From an uncultured Porphyromonadaceae bacterium (lineage in GTDB: Bacteria; Bacteroidota; Bacteroidia; Bacteroidales; Muribaculaceae): a stretch of DNA of 38,779 nt. The DNA lies in NCBI GenBank assembly GCA_902491625.1, contig CABUIO010000022.1:1-38779 (forward strand). The letters run 5' to 3'. Below, in pieces: positions 32,275-38,779 of the stretch. The notes under the pieces are model-generated. The model was not told the DNA's origin, did not search any database, and worked only from the letters and a program-made list of their open reading frames with translations. Position numbers and translations under genes: made by a program. Within the stretch, counting starts at the first letter, position 1. Each line of letters begins with the position of its first letter.

Positions 32275-34962
32275 ATGAAAATCAAGTTCAACATTCAATA
32301 CCGCACCAACTGGGGCGAGTCGCTGTACATCTGCGGCAATATTCCCGAGCTTGGCAACGGTGACGACAAAGCGGCCGTGCAGCTCAGGTTTCTCGGAGGA
32401 GAACACTGGGAGCTGACGCTCGAACTCTCCGACAGAAAGAAACTCAAAGACTTCGACTATCGCTACATCGTTAAAGCCGACAACGCCGCCTGGCGTTTCG
32501 AGTGGGGCGAGCCTCACCGCTTCGAGGTGGCCGAGGGCTGCAAGGATTATCAGATTTTCGACCGCTGGCAGGACATGCCTCTCGACAAGCCCTACTATTC
32601 GTCGGCATTTGTCGACGGTATGCTCCACCGCGCCGTGCGCGACACGGAGGCTCATCTGCGCCCGGGAATGGTCAACATACGCATCTGCGCCCCGATGGTG
32701 CAGCCCGATCAGATTCTGGCGATCGCCGGCGAGGGCACACTGCTCGGCAACTGGGACGTCAGGAAAGCCGTCCGCATGAACGACGCCCGCTATCCCGAAT
32801 GGGAAGCGAGTCTGCCGCTGGACGCCATGACGATTCCCTGCGAATACAAATTCGTGATCCTCGACCGCGAGAGCGGCGACGTAGTGGCCTGGGAAGGACG
32901 CAACAACCGCGTGATGGATTTCGAGGTGGCCGACCCGAACCATGACGTGGTGGTTCTCTCAGGAATGAGATTCGTCAATCCGCTCACACCCTGGAAAGGC
33001 GCCGGAACAGCCATCCCGACATTCTCCGTGCGCACCGAAGAGGATTTCGGTGTGGGCGACTTCATCGACCTCATCAAAATGGTGGACTGGTGCAAGATGA
33101 CAGGACAGAAAGTCCTTCAGCTTCTCCCCATCAACGATACAACCATGACAGGCACATGGACCGATTCGTATCCCTATAAGGCAAACTCATCTTTCGCGCT
33201 CCATCCCATGTTCGTGCGTCTTTCCGAGGTGGGACGCCTCAAGGATCCCGAACGCCAGAAGCACTATGAGGAGATGGGACGCCGCCTCAACGAGCTTTCG
33301 ACCGTGGACTACGAGGCAGTGAACGCCGGCAAGACAGCATACCTCAAGGAACTTTTCCCCGAAGTGCGCCGCGAGGTCGAGAAGCGCGAGGACTACAAGC
33401 GTTTCGTGGCCGACAACGAGTCGTGGCTGAAACCTTACGCCGCGTTCTGCACCCTTCGCGACATCAACGGCACACCCGACATGAGCAAATGGGGCGAATA
33501 TGCCGTCTACGACGAGGCCAAGGTCAACGTATTCTGCAAGGAGCACGACGACGAGATCAAATTCGTCTACTTCGTCCAGTATAACCTCGACCGCCAGCTG
33601 CGCCGCGTGCGCGACTACGCCCACCAGCAGGGCGTGGTGCTCAAAGGCGACATCCCCATCGGCATAAGCCCCACGAGTGTCGACGCATGGGTGTATCCGC
33701 GTCTGTTCTATCTGGACTGTCAGGCAGGCGCTCCGCCGGATGCGTTCTCCACACTGGGACAGAACTGGGGATTGCCCACCTACAACTGGGAGGAGATGGC
33801 CCGCGACGGTTTCGCATGGTGGAAAGCCCGCTTCAGCAAGATGGCCGAATATTTCGACGCATACCGCATCGACCACGTCCTCGGTTTCTTCCGCATCTGG
33901 CAGATTCCAATCGACGCCGTCCACGGTCTGCTCGGCATCTTCCATCCCGCTCTCCCCTTCCATCCCGACGAACTGCGCAACAACTACGACTTCTGGCTCA
34001 ACGCCGACGTGCAGGCCAGCCCCCTCATCCTTGAGTGGATGCTCACCGACTTCTTCGGACAGTATTCGGAAGAGGCAAAGGACACATTCCTCACCAAGGT
34101 CGGCGGCGACCGCTATCAGCTTCAGGACTTCGTCGACACGCAGCGCAAGGTTGTCGATTACTTCGCATCGTGGGAGGACAACGAGCGCACACAGCGTCTG
34201 CGCGACGGACTGCTCGGTCTGATCGACAATGTGCTCTTCATCGAGGATCCCTACGAGAAAGGGAAGTATCATCCGCGCATCTCGGCTCAGTTCACGTATC
34301 AGTACCGCTGTCTGAGCGACTACGAGCGCTGGTGCTTCGACCGCCTCTACAACGACTTCTTCTATCACCGCCACAACGACTTCTGGTACGGCAAGGCTAT
34401 GTGGAAACTACCGCCCCTCATCGACAGCACCAAGATGCTCTGCTGCGCCGAAGATCTCGGCATGATTCCCGACTGCGTCCCGGCCGTGATGAACCAGCTT
34501 CAGATCCTCTCGCTCGAGATCCAGCGCATGCCCAAGGATCCGAAAGTCGAGTTCGGCAACACATGGAGTTATCCATACTACTCCGTCTGCACCAGCTCCA
34601 CCCATGACATGCCCGGCATACGCGCATGGTGGGAAAGCGACCACGCAATGGCACAGCGTTTCTTCAGTCAGGTGCTCCACGAGGGTGGCGAGGCTCCCTA
34701 CTTCGCCGAACCCTGGATCTGCGACCGCATCGTCGAGCTGCAGCTCGACAGCCCCTCGATGCTCTGCATCCTCCCCTTGCAGGACTGGCTCTCGATCAAC
34801 GGCGACATACGCCGCGAGAATCCGCAGGATGAAATCATCAACAACCCGGCGATCAGCCGCCACTACTGGCGCTACCGCATGCACCTCACCGTCGAGGACC
34901 TGATGCGTCAGGACGACTTCAATGAGCATGTGCGCAACATCGTCGCCGGTTCCGGCCGTTGA
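32275..34962 (+). CDS. malQ: 4-alpha-glucanotransferase (amylomaltase, GH77) with N-terminal CBM20 modules
   Basis: The enzyme transfers alpha-1,4-glucan chains between maltodextrins in the cytoplasm. From the ATG at 32275 it is 895 residues: two starch-binding CBM20-like modules (~1-125, NWGESLYICGNIPELGN; ~130-270, ILAIAGEGTLLGNWD), then the GH77 catalytic domain. Catalytic residues are visible: nucleophile D533 in YRIDH, acid/base E726 in CAEDLG, and D778 in SSTHDMPG. The CBM20-GH77 architecture is that of plant DPE2 and Bacteroidetes enzymes, rather than plain E. coli MalQ. No signal peptide is present. It is a single gene between a promoter and a hairpin. Confidence 0.94.
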   Translation: MKIKFNIQYRTNWGESLYICGNIPELGNGDDKAAVQLRFLGGEHWELTLELSDRKKLKDFDYRYIVKADNAAWRFEWGEPHRFEVAEGCKDYQIFDRWQDMPLDKPYYSSAFVDGMLHRAVRDTEAHLRPGMVNIRICAPMVQPDQILAIAGEGTLLGNWDVRKAVRMNDARYPEWEASLPLDAMTIPCEYKFVILDRESGDVVAWEGRNNRVMDFEVADPNHDVVVLSGMRFVNPLTPWKGAGTAIPTFSVRTEEDFGVGDFIDLIKMVDWCKMTGQKVLQLLPINDTTMTGTWTDSYPYKANSSFALHPMFVRLSEVGRLKDPERQKHYEEMGRRLNELSTVDYEAVNAGKTAYLKELFPEVRREVEKREDYKRFVADNESWLKPYAAFCTLRDINGTPDMSKWGEYAVYDEAKVNVFCKEHDDEIKFVYFVQYNLDRQLRRVRDYAHQQGVVLKGDIPIGISPTSVDAWVYPRLFYLDCQAGAPPDAFSTLGQNWGLPTYNWEEMARDGFAWWKARFSKMAEYFDAYRIDHVLGFFRIWQIPIDAVHGLLGIFHPALPFHPDELRNNYDFWLNADVQASPLILEWMLTDFFGQYSEEAKDTFLTKVGGDRYQLQDFVDTQRKVVDYFASWEDNERTQRLRDGLLGLIDNVLFIEDPYEKGKYHPRISAQFTYQYRCLSDYERWCFDRLYNDFFYHRHNDFWYGKAMWKLPPLIDSTKMLCCAEDLGMIPDCVPAVMNQLQILSLEIQRMPKDPKVEFGNTWSYPYYSVCTSSTHDMPGIRAWWESDHAMAQRFFSQVLHEGGEAPYFAEPWICDRIVELQLDSPSMLCILPLQDWLSINGDIRRENPQDEIINNPAISRHYWRYRMHLTVEDLMRQDDFNEHVRNIVAGSGR

Positions 34963-34990
34963 CGCAAAAGCGCGACAACGACACACTGAA

Positions 34991-35024
34991 AAACGGCGCC
35001 TCCCGGAGCTTTCCGGAAGGCGCC
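34991..35024. terminator. Terminator between convergent genes
   Basis: GGCGCCT-C-CCGG (34995-35006) pairs with CCGG-A-AGGCGCC (35013-35024) around a 6-base loop. On the minus strand CCGTTTTTC follows, making it a good terminator for the sigma-factor operon. On the plus strand it follows malQ by about 30 bases. Confidence 0.7.
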
Positions 35025-35062
35025 TTCACTATATATAGAGGTATGAAAAAACAGCCGATTAT

Positions 35063-35653
35063 TCAGTCAGCCTCGCTGTCGTCGATCGTGCCGATGATGT
35101 CGTCGTTGACCGAATTCATCTTTTTGTAGATGGCCAAGACAACCACTATACATGCAATTACCGTCACAGCCACGATTCCGATATTGATCCAGAACGCCAT
35201 GCCGGCGTCAATATATTCGTCGCCCATGATGGATTTGTTGCATTCATAGACAAACCATGCGCCCCACGCAAGAGCCAGAGGGAGAGATACGATGAGCTGG
35301 ATATAGCGCTGGCGTTTCTGTCGCGTAAGCTTGCGGCGCAGCGAGAGCATGTCGAGCCGTGCGAAATCCGATGGAGGGATTCGTGTAGTCTTGAAATCCA
35401 CAATGACGTCGATGACCGCACCGATGATGAACACTATCGAGAACCACACCGGAACACCAAGCACCACGCATTCTCCATACAGAAGGAGGAAAAGCAGCGG
35501 AAGCGCTATCACTTCGAGCATCACATAATTGTTGAGCCACGAGCTTTTCTGCTTCATTACGGTGACCATCAATTTTCGGTTGACTATCTTTGATTCTTCA
35601 AGACTCTTTTTTACGGAGTCCATCTGCTGACGTAATACAGTTAATTCGTCCAT
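35063..35653 (-). CDS. Four-helix membrane protein encoded after an ECF sigma factor
   Basis: About 196 residues. The N-terminus (~1-35) is a charged coiled-coil-like stretch (LTVLRQQMDSVKKSLEESK) on the cytoplasmic side by the positive-inside rule. Two hydrophobic helices follow around VIALPLLFLLLYG and FSIVFIIGAVIDVIV. Next is a basic loop (RRKLTRQKRQRY), then two more helices near LPLALAWGAWFVY and IGIVAVTVIACIVVVLAIY, with an acidic tail. I chose the ATG at 35653 (MDELTVL); one three codons upstream is possible. It starts about 17 bases after the sigma gene. Operon position suggests an anti-sigma or signalling partner, but it has no recognisable zinc-binding anti-sigma motif, so this is only contextual. 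Confidence 0.75.
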   Translation of the reverse strand: MDELTVLRQQMDSVKKSLEESKIVNRKLMVTVMKQKSSWLNNYVMLEVIALPLLFLLLYGECVVLGVPVWFSIVFIIGAVIDVIVDFKTTRIPPSDFARLDMLSLRRKLTRQKRQRYIQLIVSLPLALAWGAWFVYECNKSIMGDEYIDAGMAFWINIGIVAVTVIACIVVVLAIYKKMNSVNDDIIGTIDDSEAD

Positions 35654-35670
35654 AATATACAAGATAAGAT

Positions 35671-36141
35671 TTAGAGGTTTTTCAGTTTTTCTTTGATTCT
35701 CACGAGTCTCACTCCGACAGCCTTTGCGGAAAGGCCGGTGATCGCTCCGATCTCGTCGTAAGACATATCTTCAAGCCACAGAAGGACTATGGCGCGATCG
35801 AATTTCTCAAGTTTCGTGATGCGGTCGTGGAGCATCATGTTCTGCTTGCCCTCGGGCGACTTGTCGCTGAAAAGGTCGGCTGAAATGTCGAGGGGCACTG
35901 TCTTGACGCGTTTCTTGCGCTTCTCCGAGATGCAGGCGTTGAGACTCACCCTGTAGACCCACGAACGCTCCGACGAATCACCGCGGAAACTTTCCAGACC
36001 TTTCCAGAGATTGATCAGAACATCCTGAAAGAGGTCGTCGGCTTCGGCCTTTGTCTCAGCATACATATAGCACACCGAATAGATTGTCGTCTTCTGCTCT
36101 TCGACAAGCTTTTCGAAACGTGAATGTAGATTGGACTTCAT
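35671..36141 (-). CDS. ECF-type RNA polymerase sigma factor
   Basis: The 156-residue product has sigma region 2 (EADDLFQDVLINLWKGLESF...RSWVYRVSLNACI) and region 4 with a helix-turn-helix (MSYDEIGAITGLSAKAVGVR), and no region 1 or 3, as in extracytoplasmic-function sigma factors. It directs RNA polymerase to a regulon not visible here. Its partner is presumably the membrane protein encoded just downstream. It lies almost 20 kb from the STAS/phosphatase genes on the other strand, so I do not link the two. Confidence 0.92.
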   Translation of the reverse strand: MKSNLHSRFEKLVEEQKTTIYSVCYMYAETKAEADDLFQDVLINLWKGLESFRGDSSERSWVYRVSLNACISEKRKKRVKTVPLDISADLFSDKSPEGKQNMMLHDRITKLEKFDRAIVLLWLEDMSYDEIGAITGLSAKAVGVRLVRIKEKLKNL

Positions 36142-36199
36142 TTGTTTGTTATTATTGTTTACTTACATCATCTTAGACTCACCAAGGCTTGAAAAACTA

Positions 36200-36207
36200 C
36201 AAAAATA
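36200..36207 (-). promoter_or_regulatory. Probable -7 promoter box for the ECF sigma gene
   Basis: On the minus strand this reads TATTTTTG, a match to TAnnTTTG, about 59 bases before the ATG, in an AT-rich stretch where such matches arise easily. Confidence 0.4.
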
Positions 36208-36295
36208 AGCAAAAAAATTTTTCAGACAAGTCAGAAAACCAAAACGTACCACAATAATATCTGCGAGTAATGGCCTGAATATCGCGAATTTTGGC

Positions 36296-36303
36296 TAACT
36301 TTG
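36296..36303 (+). promoter_or_regulatory. Bacteroidetes -7 promoter box for the ABC-F gene
   Basis: TAACTTTG, 27 bases before the ATG at 36331. An in-frame TTG at 36301 overlaps this box and cannot be the start. Confidence 0.65.
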
Positions 36304-36330
36304 CACCCGATTTTAACAAAAGGAACTTTC

Positions 36331-37956
36331 ATGATTCAGGTAAACAATCTCGGTATACAGTTTGGAAAGAGAGTGCTTTTTCAGGATGTAAATCTCACGT
36401 TCAACAAGGGAAACTGCTACGGCATCATCGGTGCCAACGGAGCCGGAAAGTCGACGCTCATGCGCATCCTTTCGGGTCAGCTTGCCGCCACCCACGGTAC
36501 CGTCACCATGGGTCCCGGCGAACGTCTGTCGGTGCTCTCGCAGGATCACTTTGAATTTGACGAATGCACAGTCCTTGAGACCGTGCTTCGCGGACATACA
36601 GTCCTCTGGGACATCATGCAGGAAAAAGATGCCATCTACGCCAAGGAGGATTTCAGTGACGCCGACGGCATCCGTGCCGCCGAGCTGGAAGAGAAATTCG
36701 CCGAACTGGAGGGATGGAACGCGGAAAGCGACGCCTCCGCCTTGCTCAGCGGTCTCGGCATCAAGGAGGAAAAACATCACCTTCTGATGAAGGACATCAG
36801 CGCCAACGAGAAGGTGCGCGTGCTTCTTGCCAAGGCGCTCTTCGGCAATCCTGACAACCTTCTTCTCGACGAGCCTACCAACGACCTTGACCTTGAGACC
36901 GTGGCCTGGCTTGAGAACTATCTCGCCAACTTCGAGAACACCGTCCTTGTGGTCAGCCACGACCGTCACTTCCTTGACGCCGTCAGCACCCACACCCTCG
37001 ACATCGACTATAATAAGGTGACAATCTTCGCCGGCAACTACAGCTTCTGGTATCAGTCCAGCCAGCTCGCCCTGCGCCAGCAGCAGCAGGCCAACAAGAA
37101 GGCGGAGGAGAAGCGCAAGGAACTCATGGAATTCATCCAGCGTTTCTCTGCCAACGTGGCTAAGTCCAAGCAGACCACAAGCCGCAAGAAGATGCTTGAG
37201 AAACTCAACATCGAGGAGATCCAGCCCTCGTCACGCCGCTATCCGGGCATCATCTTCACACCCTGCCGTGAGGTCGGCAACAAGATTCTTGAAGTGAAGG
37301 GGCTCGAGGCGAGCGTCGAGGGCAAAGTGCTCTTCAGCGACCTCAACTTCCAGATCGAAAAGGGGGACAAGGTGGCGTTCCTCAGCCGCGATCCCCGCGC
37401 AATGACAGCATTCTTCGAGATTATAATGGGCCACCGCAAGGCCGACAAAGGCACATTCGACTGGGGACAGACCATCACCAACGCCTATCTGCCGCTGGAC
37501 AACAGCAGCTTCTTCAACACCGACCTCAACCTCGTAGACTGGCTCTGCCAGTTCTCCAACGACTCCTCGGAAATATATCTGAAAGGATTCCTCGGCAAGA
37601 TGCTTTTCAGCGGCGAGGAAGTGCTCAAGAAAGCATCCGTACTCTCCGGAGGCGAGAAGATACGCTGCATGATCGCCAAAATGATGCTCACTGACGCCAA
37701 CTGCCTCGTGCTCGACTCCCCGACCAACCACCTCGACCTTGAATCTATCCAGGCCTTCAACAACACCCTGCAGGCCTTCAAGGGGATCATCCTCATGTCG
37801 AGCCATGACCACGAGTTTATCCAGACTGTCTGCAACCGCATCATCGAGCTTACACCCGGCGGAGCCATCGACAAGATCATGGACTACGACGACTACATCA
37901 CCGACGAACGCGTCGCTGCCGCCCGCGAGCGCCTATACCCTGCCGAAAACAACTAA
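36331..37956 (+). CDS. ABC-F family ATPase with one degenerate ATP site
   Basis: The 541-residue soluble protein has two nucleotide-binding domains and no membrane part, as in ribosome-associated ABC-F factors of the YbiT/YkpA branch. NBD1 has an intact Walker A (GANGAGKS, 34-41) and Walker B (LLLDEPT, D180-E181), but its signature reads SANEK (157-161) instead of SGGEK/Q. NBD2 keeps LSGGEK, but its Walker A region reads LSRDPRAMT (351-359), with no GxGKT, and its Walker B reads VLDSPT (D462-S463), without the catalytic Glu. The linker between them (~235-310) is basic and helical. Since site 1 combines NBD1 Walkers with the NBD2 signature, one composite site is intact and the other is degraded in all three elements. 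The Dabb gene follows 11 bases downstream. Confidence 0.92.
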   Translation: MIQVNNLGIQFGKRVLFQDVNLTFNKGNCYGIIGANGAGKSTLMRILSGQLAATHGTVTMGPGERLSVLSQDHFEFDECTVLETVLRGHTVLWDIMQEKDAIYAKEDFSDADGIRAAELEEKFAELEGWNAESDASALLSGLGIKEEKHHLLMKDISANEKVRVLLAKALFGNPDNLLLDEPTNDLDLETVAWLENYLANFENTVLVVSHDRHFLDAVSTHTLDIDYNKVTIFAGNYSFWYQSSQLALRQQQQANKKAEEKRKELMEFIQRFSANVAKSKQTTSRKKMLEKLNIEEIQPSSRRYPGIIFTPCREVGNKILEVKGLEASVEGKVLFSDLNFQIEKGDKVAFLSRDPRAMTAFFEIIMGHRKADKGTFDWGQTITNAYLPLDNSSFFNTDLNLVDWLCQFSNDSSEIYLKGFLGKMLFSGEEVLKKASVLSGGEKIRCMIAKMMLTDANCLVLDSPTNHLDLESIQAFNNTLQAFKGIILMSSHDHEFIQTVCNRIIELTPGGAIDKIMDYDDYITDERVAAARERLYPAENN

Positions 37957-37967
37957 TCCCCTTAAAA

Positions 37968-38261
37968 ATGGTAAAACATATCGTGACATTCCGCCTAAGA
38001 GGCACTAATGAGGAACGCCGCTATGCTGCCGAGGTATTCCGCGACATGCTGATGGCGCTTCCGCAGAAAATCGAAGTGCTCCGCTCGATGGAAGTGGGCA
38101 TCAACGAGAATCCCGCCGAGAGCTGGGACATAGTGCTCACCGCAACAGTCGACACCCTTGCCGACGTCGATGTCTACGCCAGACATCCGGCTCACGTAGC
38201 CGCCGCCGCCATCATAGCGCCCATCAAGGACGCCCGAGCCTGCGTCGACTACACCCTCTGA
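37968..38261 (+). CDS. Dabb-family (stress-responsive alpha/beta barrel) protein
   Basis: The 97-residue product starts MVKHIVTFRLRG, and the core runs to YARHPAHVAAAAIIAP, the hallmark of the Dabb fold (ferredoxin-like dimeric barrel). Members include small stress proteins and a few enzymes; no active site is evident here. It follows the ABC-F gene by 11 bases and is probably cotranscribed. Confidence 0.88.
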   Translation: MVKHIVTFRLRGTNEERRYAAEVFRDMLMALPQKIEVLRSMEVGINENPAESWDIVLTATVDTLADVDVYARHPAHVAAAAIIAPIKDARACVDYTL

Positions 38262-38298
38262 CCAGAAAAAAATGACGATTTCTCTAAACACGACGAAA

Positions 38299-38608
38299 GG
38301 CCTGTAAGGCCGAGGCGACAATAGCCCGGAGCAATCAAGCTCCGGGAAAAGATATTTCAACGAGGATCAGGTCTGTAAGACCGACCCAAAGACTACATTA
38401 GGTCGCTCCTATAGAGTTTGACAAGCGATTCCCGGAACTTGGGCGCTCCAGACTGTTGTCATATCGGCTCTAACAGGCTTTTCCGTCGGACGTAACGACA
38501 TAGTAGAGAAAAAGCAACCCTGAAGGGTTGAATCCGAGGATATACTCTTTCCGACGGATTCGCTTCGCTCATCCATCGGCTATCGACAAAGAAACCGCTG
38601 ACGCGGTT
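38299..38608. repeat. Cluster of short hairpins, most with a near-constant TG(T)AA loop
   Basis: Five stem-loops lie in the 518-base gene-free right end: GGCC-TGTAA-GGCC (38299-38311), CCCGGAGC-6-GCTCCGGG (38325-38346), GGTC-TGTAA-GACC (38370-38382), CAACCC-TGAA-GGGTTG (38515-38530) and AACCGC-TGAC-GCGGTT (38593-38608). Four share a TGTAA/TGAA/TGAC loop while the stems differ but stay paired. A longer 9-bp inverted repeat, TCCGTCGGA (38482-38490) with TCCGACGGA (38550-38558), encloses the fourth. The first hairpins may terminate the ABC-F/Dabb transcript. The rest look like interspersed repeats or a structured RNA. Positions 38609-38779 show nothing recognisable. Confidence 0.5.
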
Positions 38609-38779
38609 ACAAATGTGTCCTTGGCGCTCACATGTAGTCTTACACCAAAGCGGCAGCTCTATTGGGCATACTATAGTCGGGATGATCTACAGAGCTATTC
38701 CTTAAAAATAACACGCAAAATTTAGGGACAGCGGCAAAAGTCCGTGGCAGGGGCTAACCGATATCCGTGATACACGGTA

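Noticed and set aside
35671..36141. The ECF sigma factor as the target of the STAS/RsbW-like module
   Set aside because: It is about 19 kb away, on the other strand, with its own membrane partner. ECF factors are not usually controlled by RsbW-type proteins. Nothing in the sequence links them.
38528..38725. 65-codon open frame in the right-end region
   Set aside because: It runs through hairpin repeats, has no family features and no start-site signals.
1..38779. CRISPR arrays, tRNA or rRNA genes, prophage genes
   Set aside because: I found no regularly spaced repeats, no tRNA cloverleaf with T-loop GTTCRA in a gene gap, and no phage structural genes.

Overview
The window looks like Bacteroidales chromosome. 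The evidence is the Bacteroidetes promoter signature TAnnTTTG, found again and again a short distance upstream of genes, together with A-rich leaders without Shine-Dalgarno sites, a class III fructose-bisphosphatase, a DUF4270 lipoprotein beside a short glycogen-synthase-like protein, and CBM20-GH77 amylomaltase. The fairly high GC for the order suggests a Muribaculaceae-like gut lineage, but that is only a guess.

Layout. 1-340: non-coding, with a 157-bp element bounded by inverted repeats, then the terminator of a secreted GH16 beta-glucanase (minus strand, 341-1438). 1626-2228: a small secreted Lys-rich LTPEQ protein. 2404-4431: fbp. 4467-16761: the most interesting part, a tightly packed run of five genes: a STAS anti-sigma-antagonist-like protein, a membrane sensor carrying both a SpoIIE-type phosphatase and an RsbW-like ATPase domain, a MATE transporter fused to a second RsbW-like ATPase domain, a 2417-residue C-A-T-C-A-T-R nonribosomal peptide synthetase, and the phosphopantetheinyl transferase that would activate it. 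16861-21547: a housekeeping run panC-panD-ffh-folD-capA-like. 21657-25121 (minus): the classical thrS-infC-rpmI-rplT cluster. 25423-27726: short GT5-like protein plus DUF4270 lipoprotein. 27941-28393: an unrecognised small protein. 28463-31015 (minus): B12-dependent ribonucleotide reductase. 31344-34962: nitroreductase and amylomaltase. 35063-36141 (minus): ECF sigma factor and a four-helix membrane protein. 36331-38261: ABC-F ATPase and a Dabb protein. 38262-38779: non-coding, rich in hairpins.

How the unusual cluster may work. In known partner-switching systems a SpoIIE/RsbU phosphatase dephosphorylates a STAS protein and an RsbW-type kinase phosphorylates it. Here both activities are present, one ATPase domain is tethered to an export pump, and no sigma factor lies in the cluster. 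The product is predicted to be a reductively released dipeptide, possibly N-acylated: an aldehyde that may cyclise to a pyrazinone, of the general type known from gut-bacterial NRPSs. My inference is that an external signal sensed by the dCache-like domain sets the phosphorylation state of the STAS protein, which then controls export or synthesis, either directly at the pump or through an unlinked sigma factor. Domain composition and gene order are read from the sequence; the wiring is a hypothesis.

Other points of interest are an ABC-F protein with exactly one composite ATP site degraded in all three motifs, a short GT5 protein that lacks the normal sugar-nucleotide motif, a palindromic operator candidate upstream of nrdJ, a hairpin in the panC leader, and a set of hairpins at the right end with varying stems around a near-constant TG(T)AA loop.
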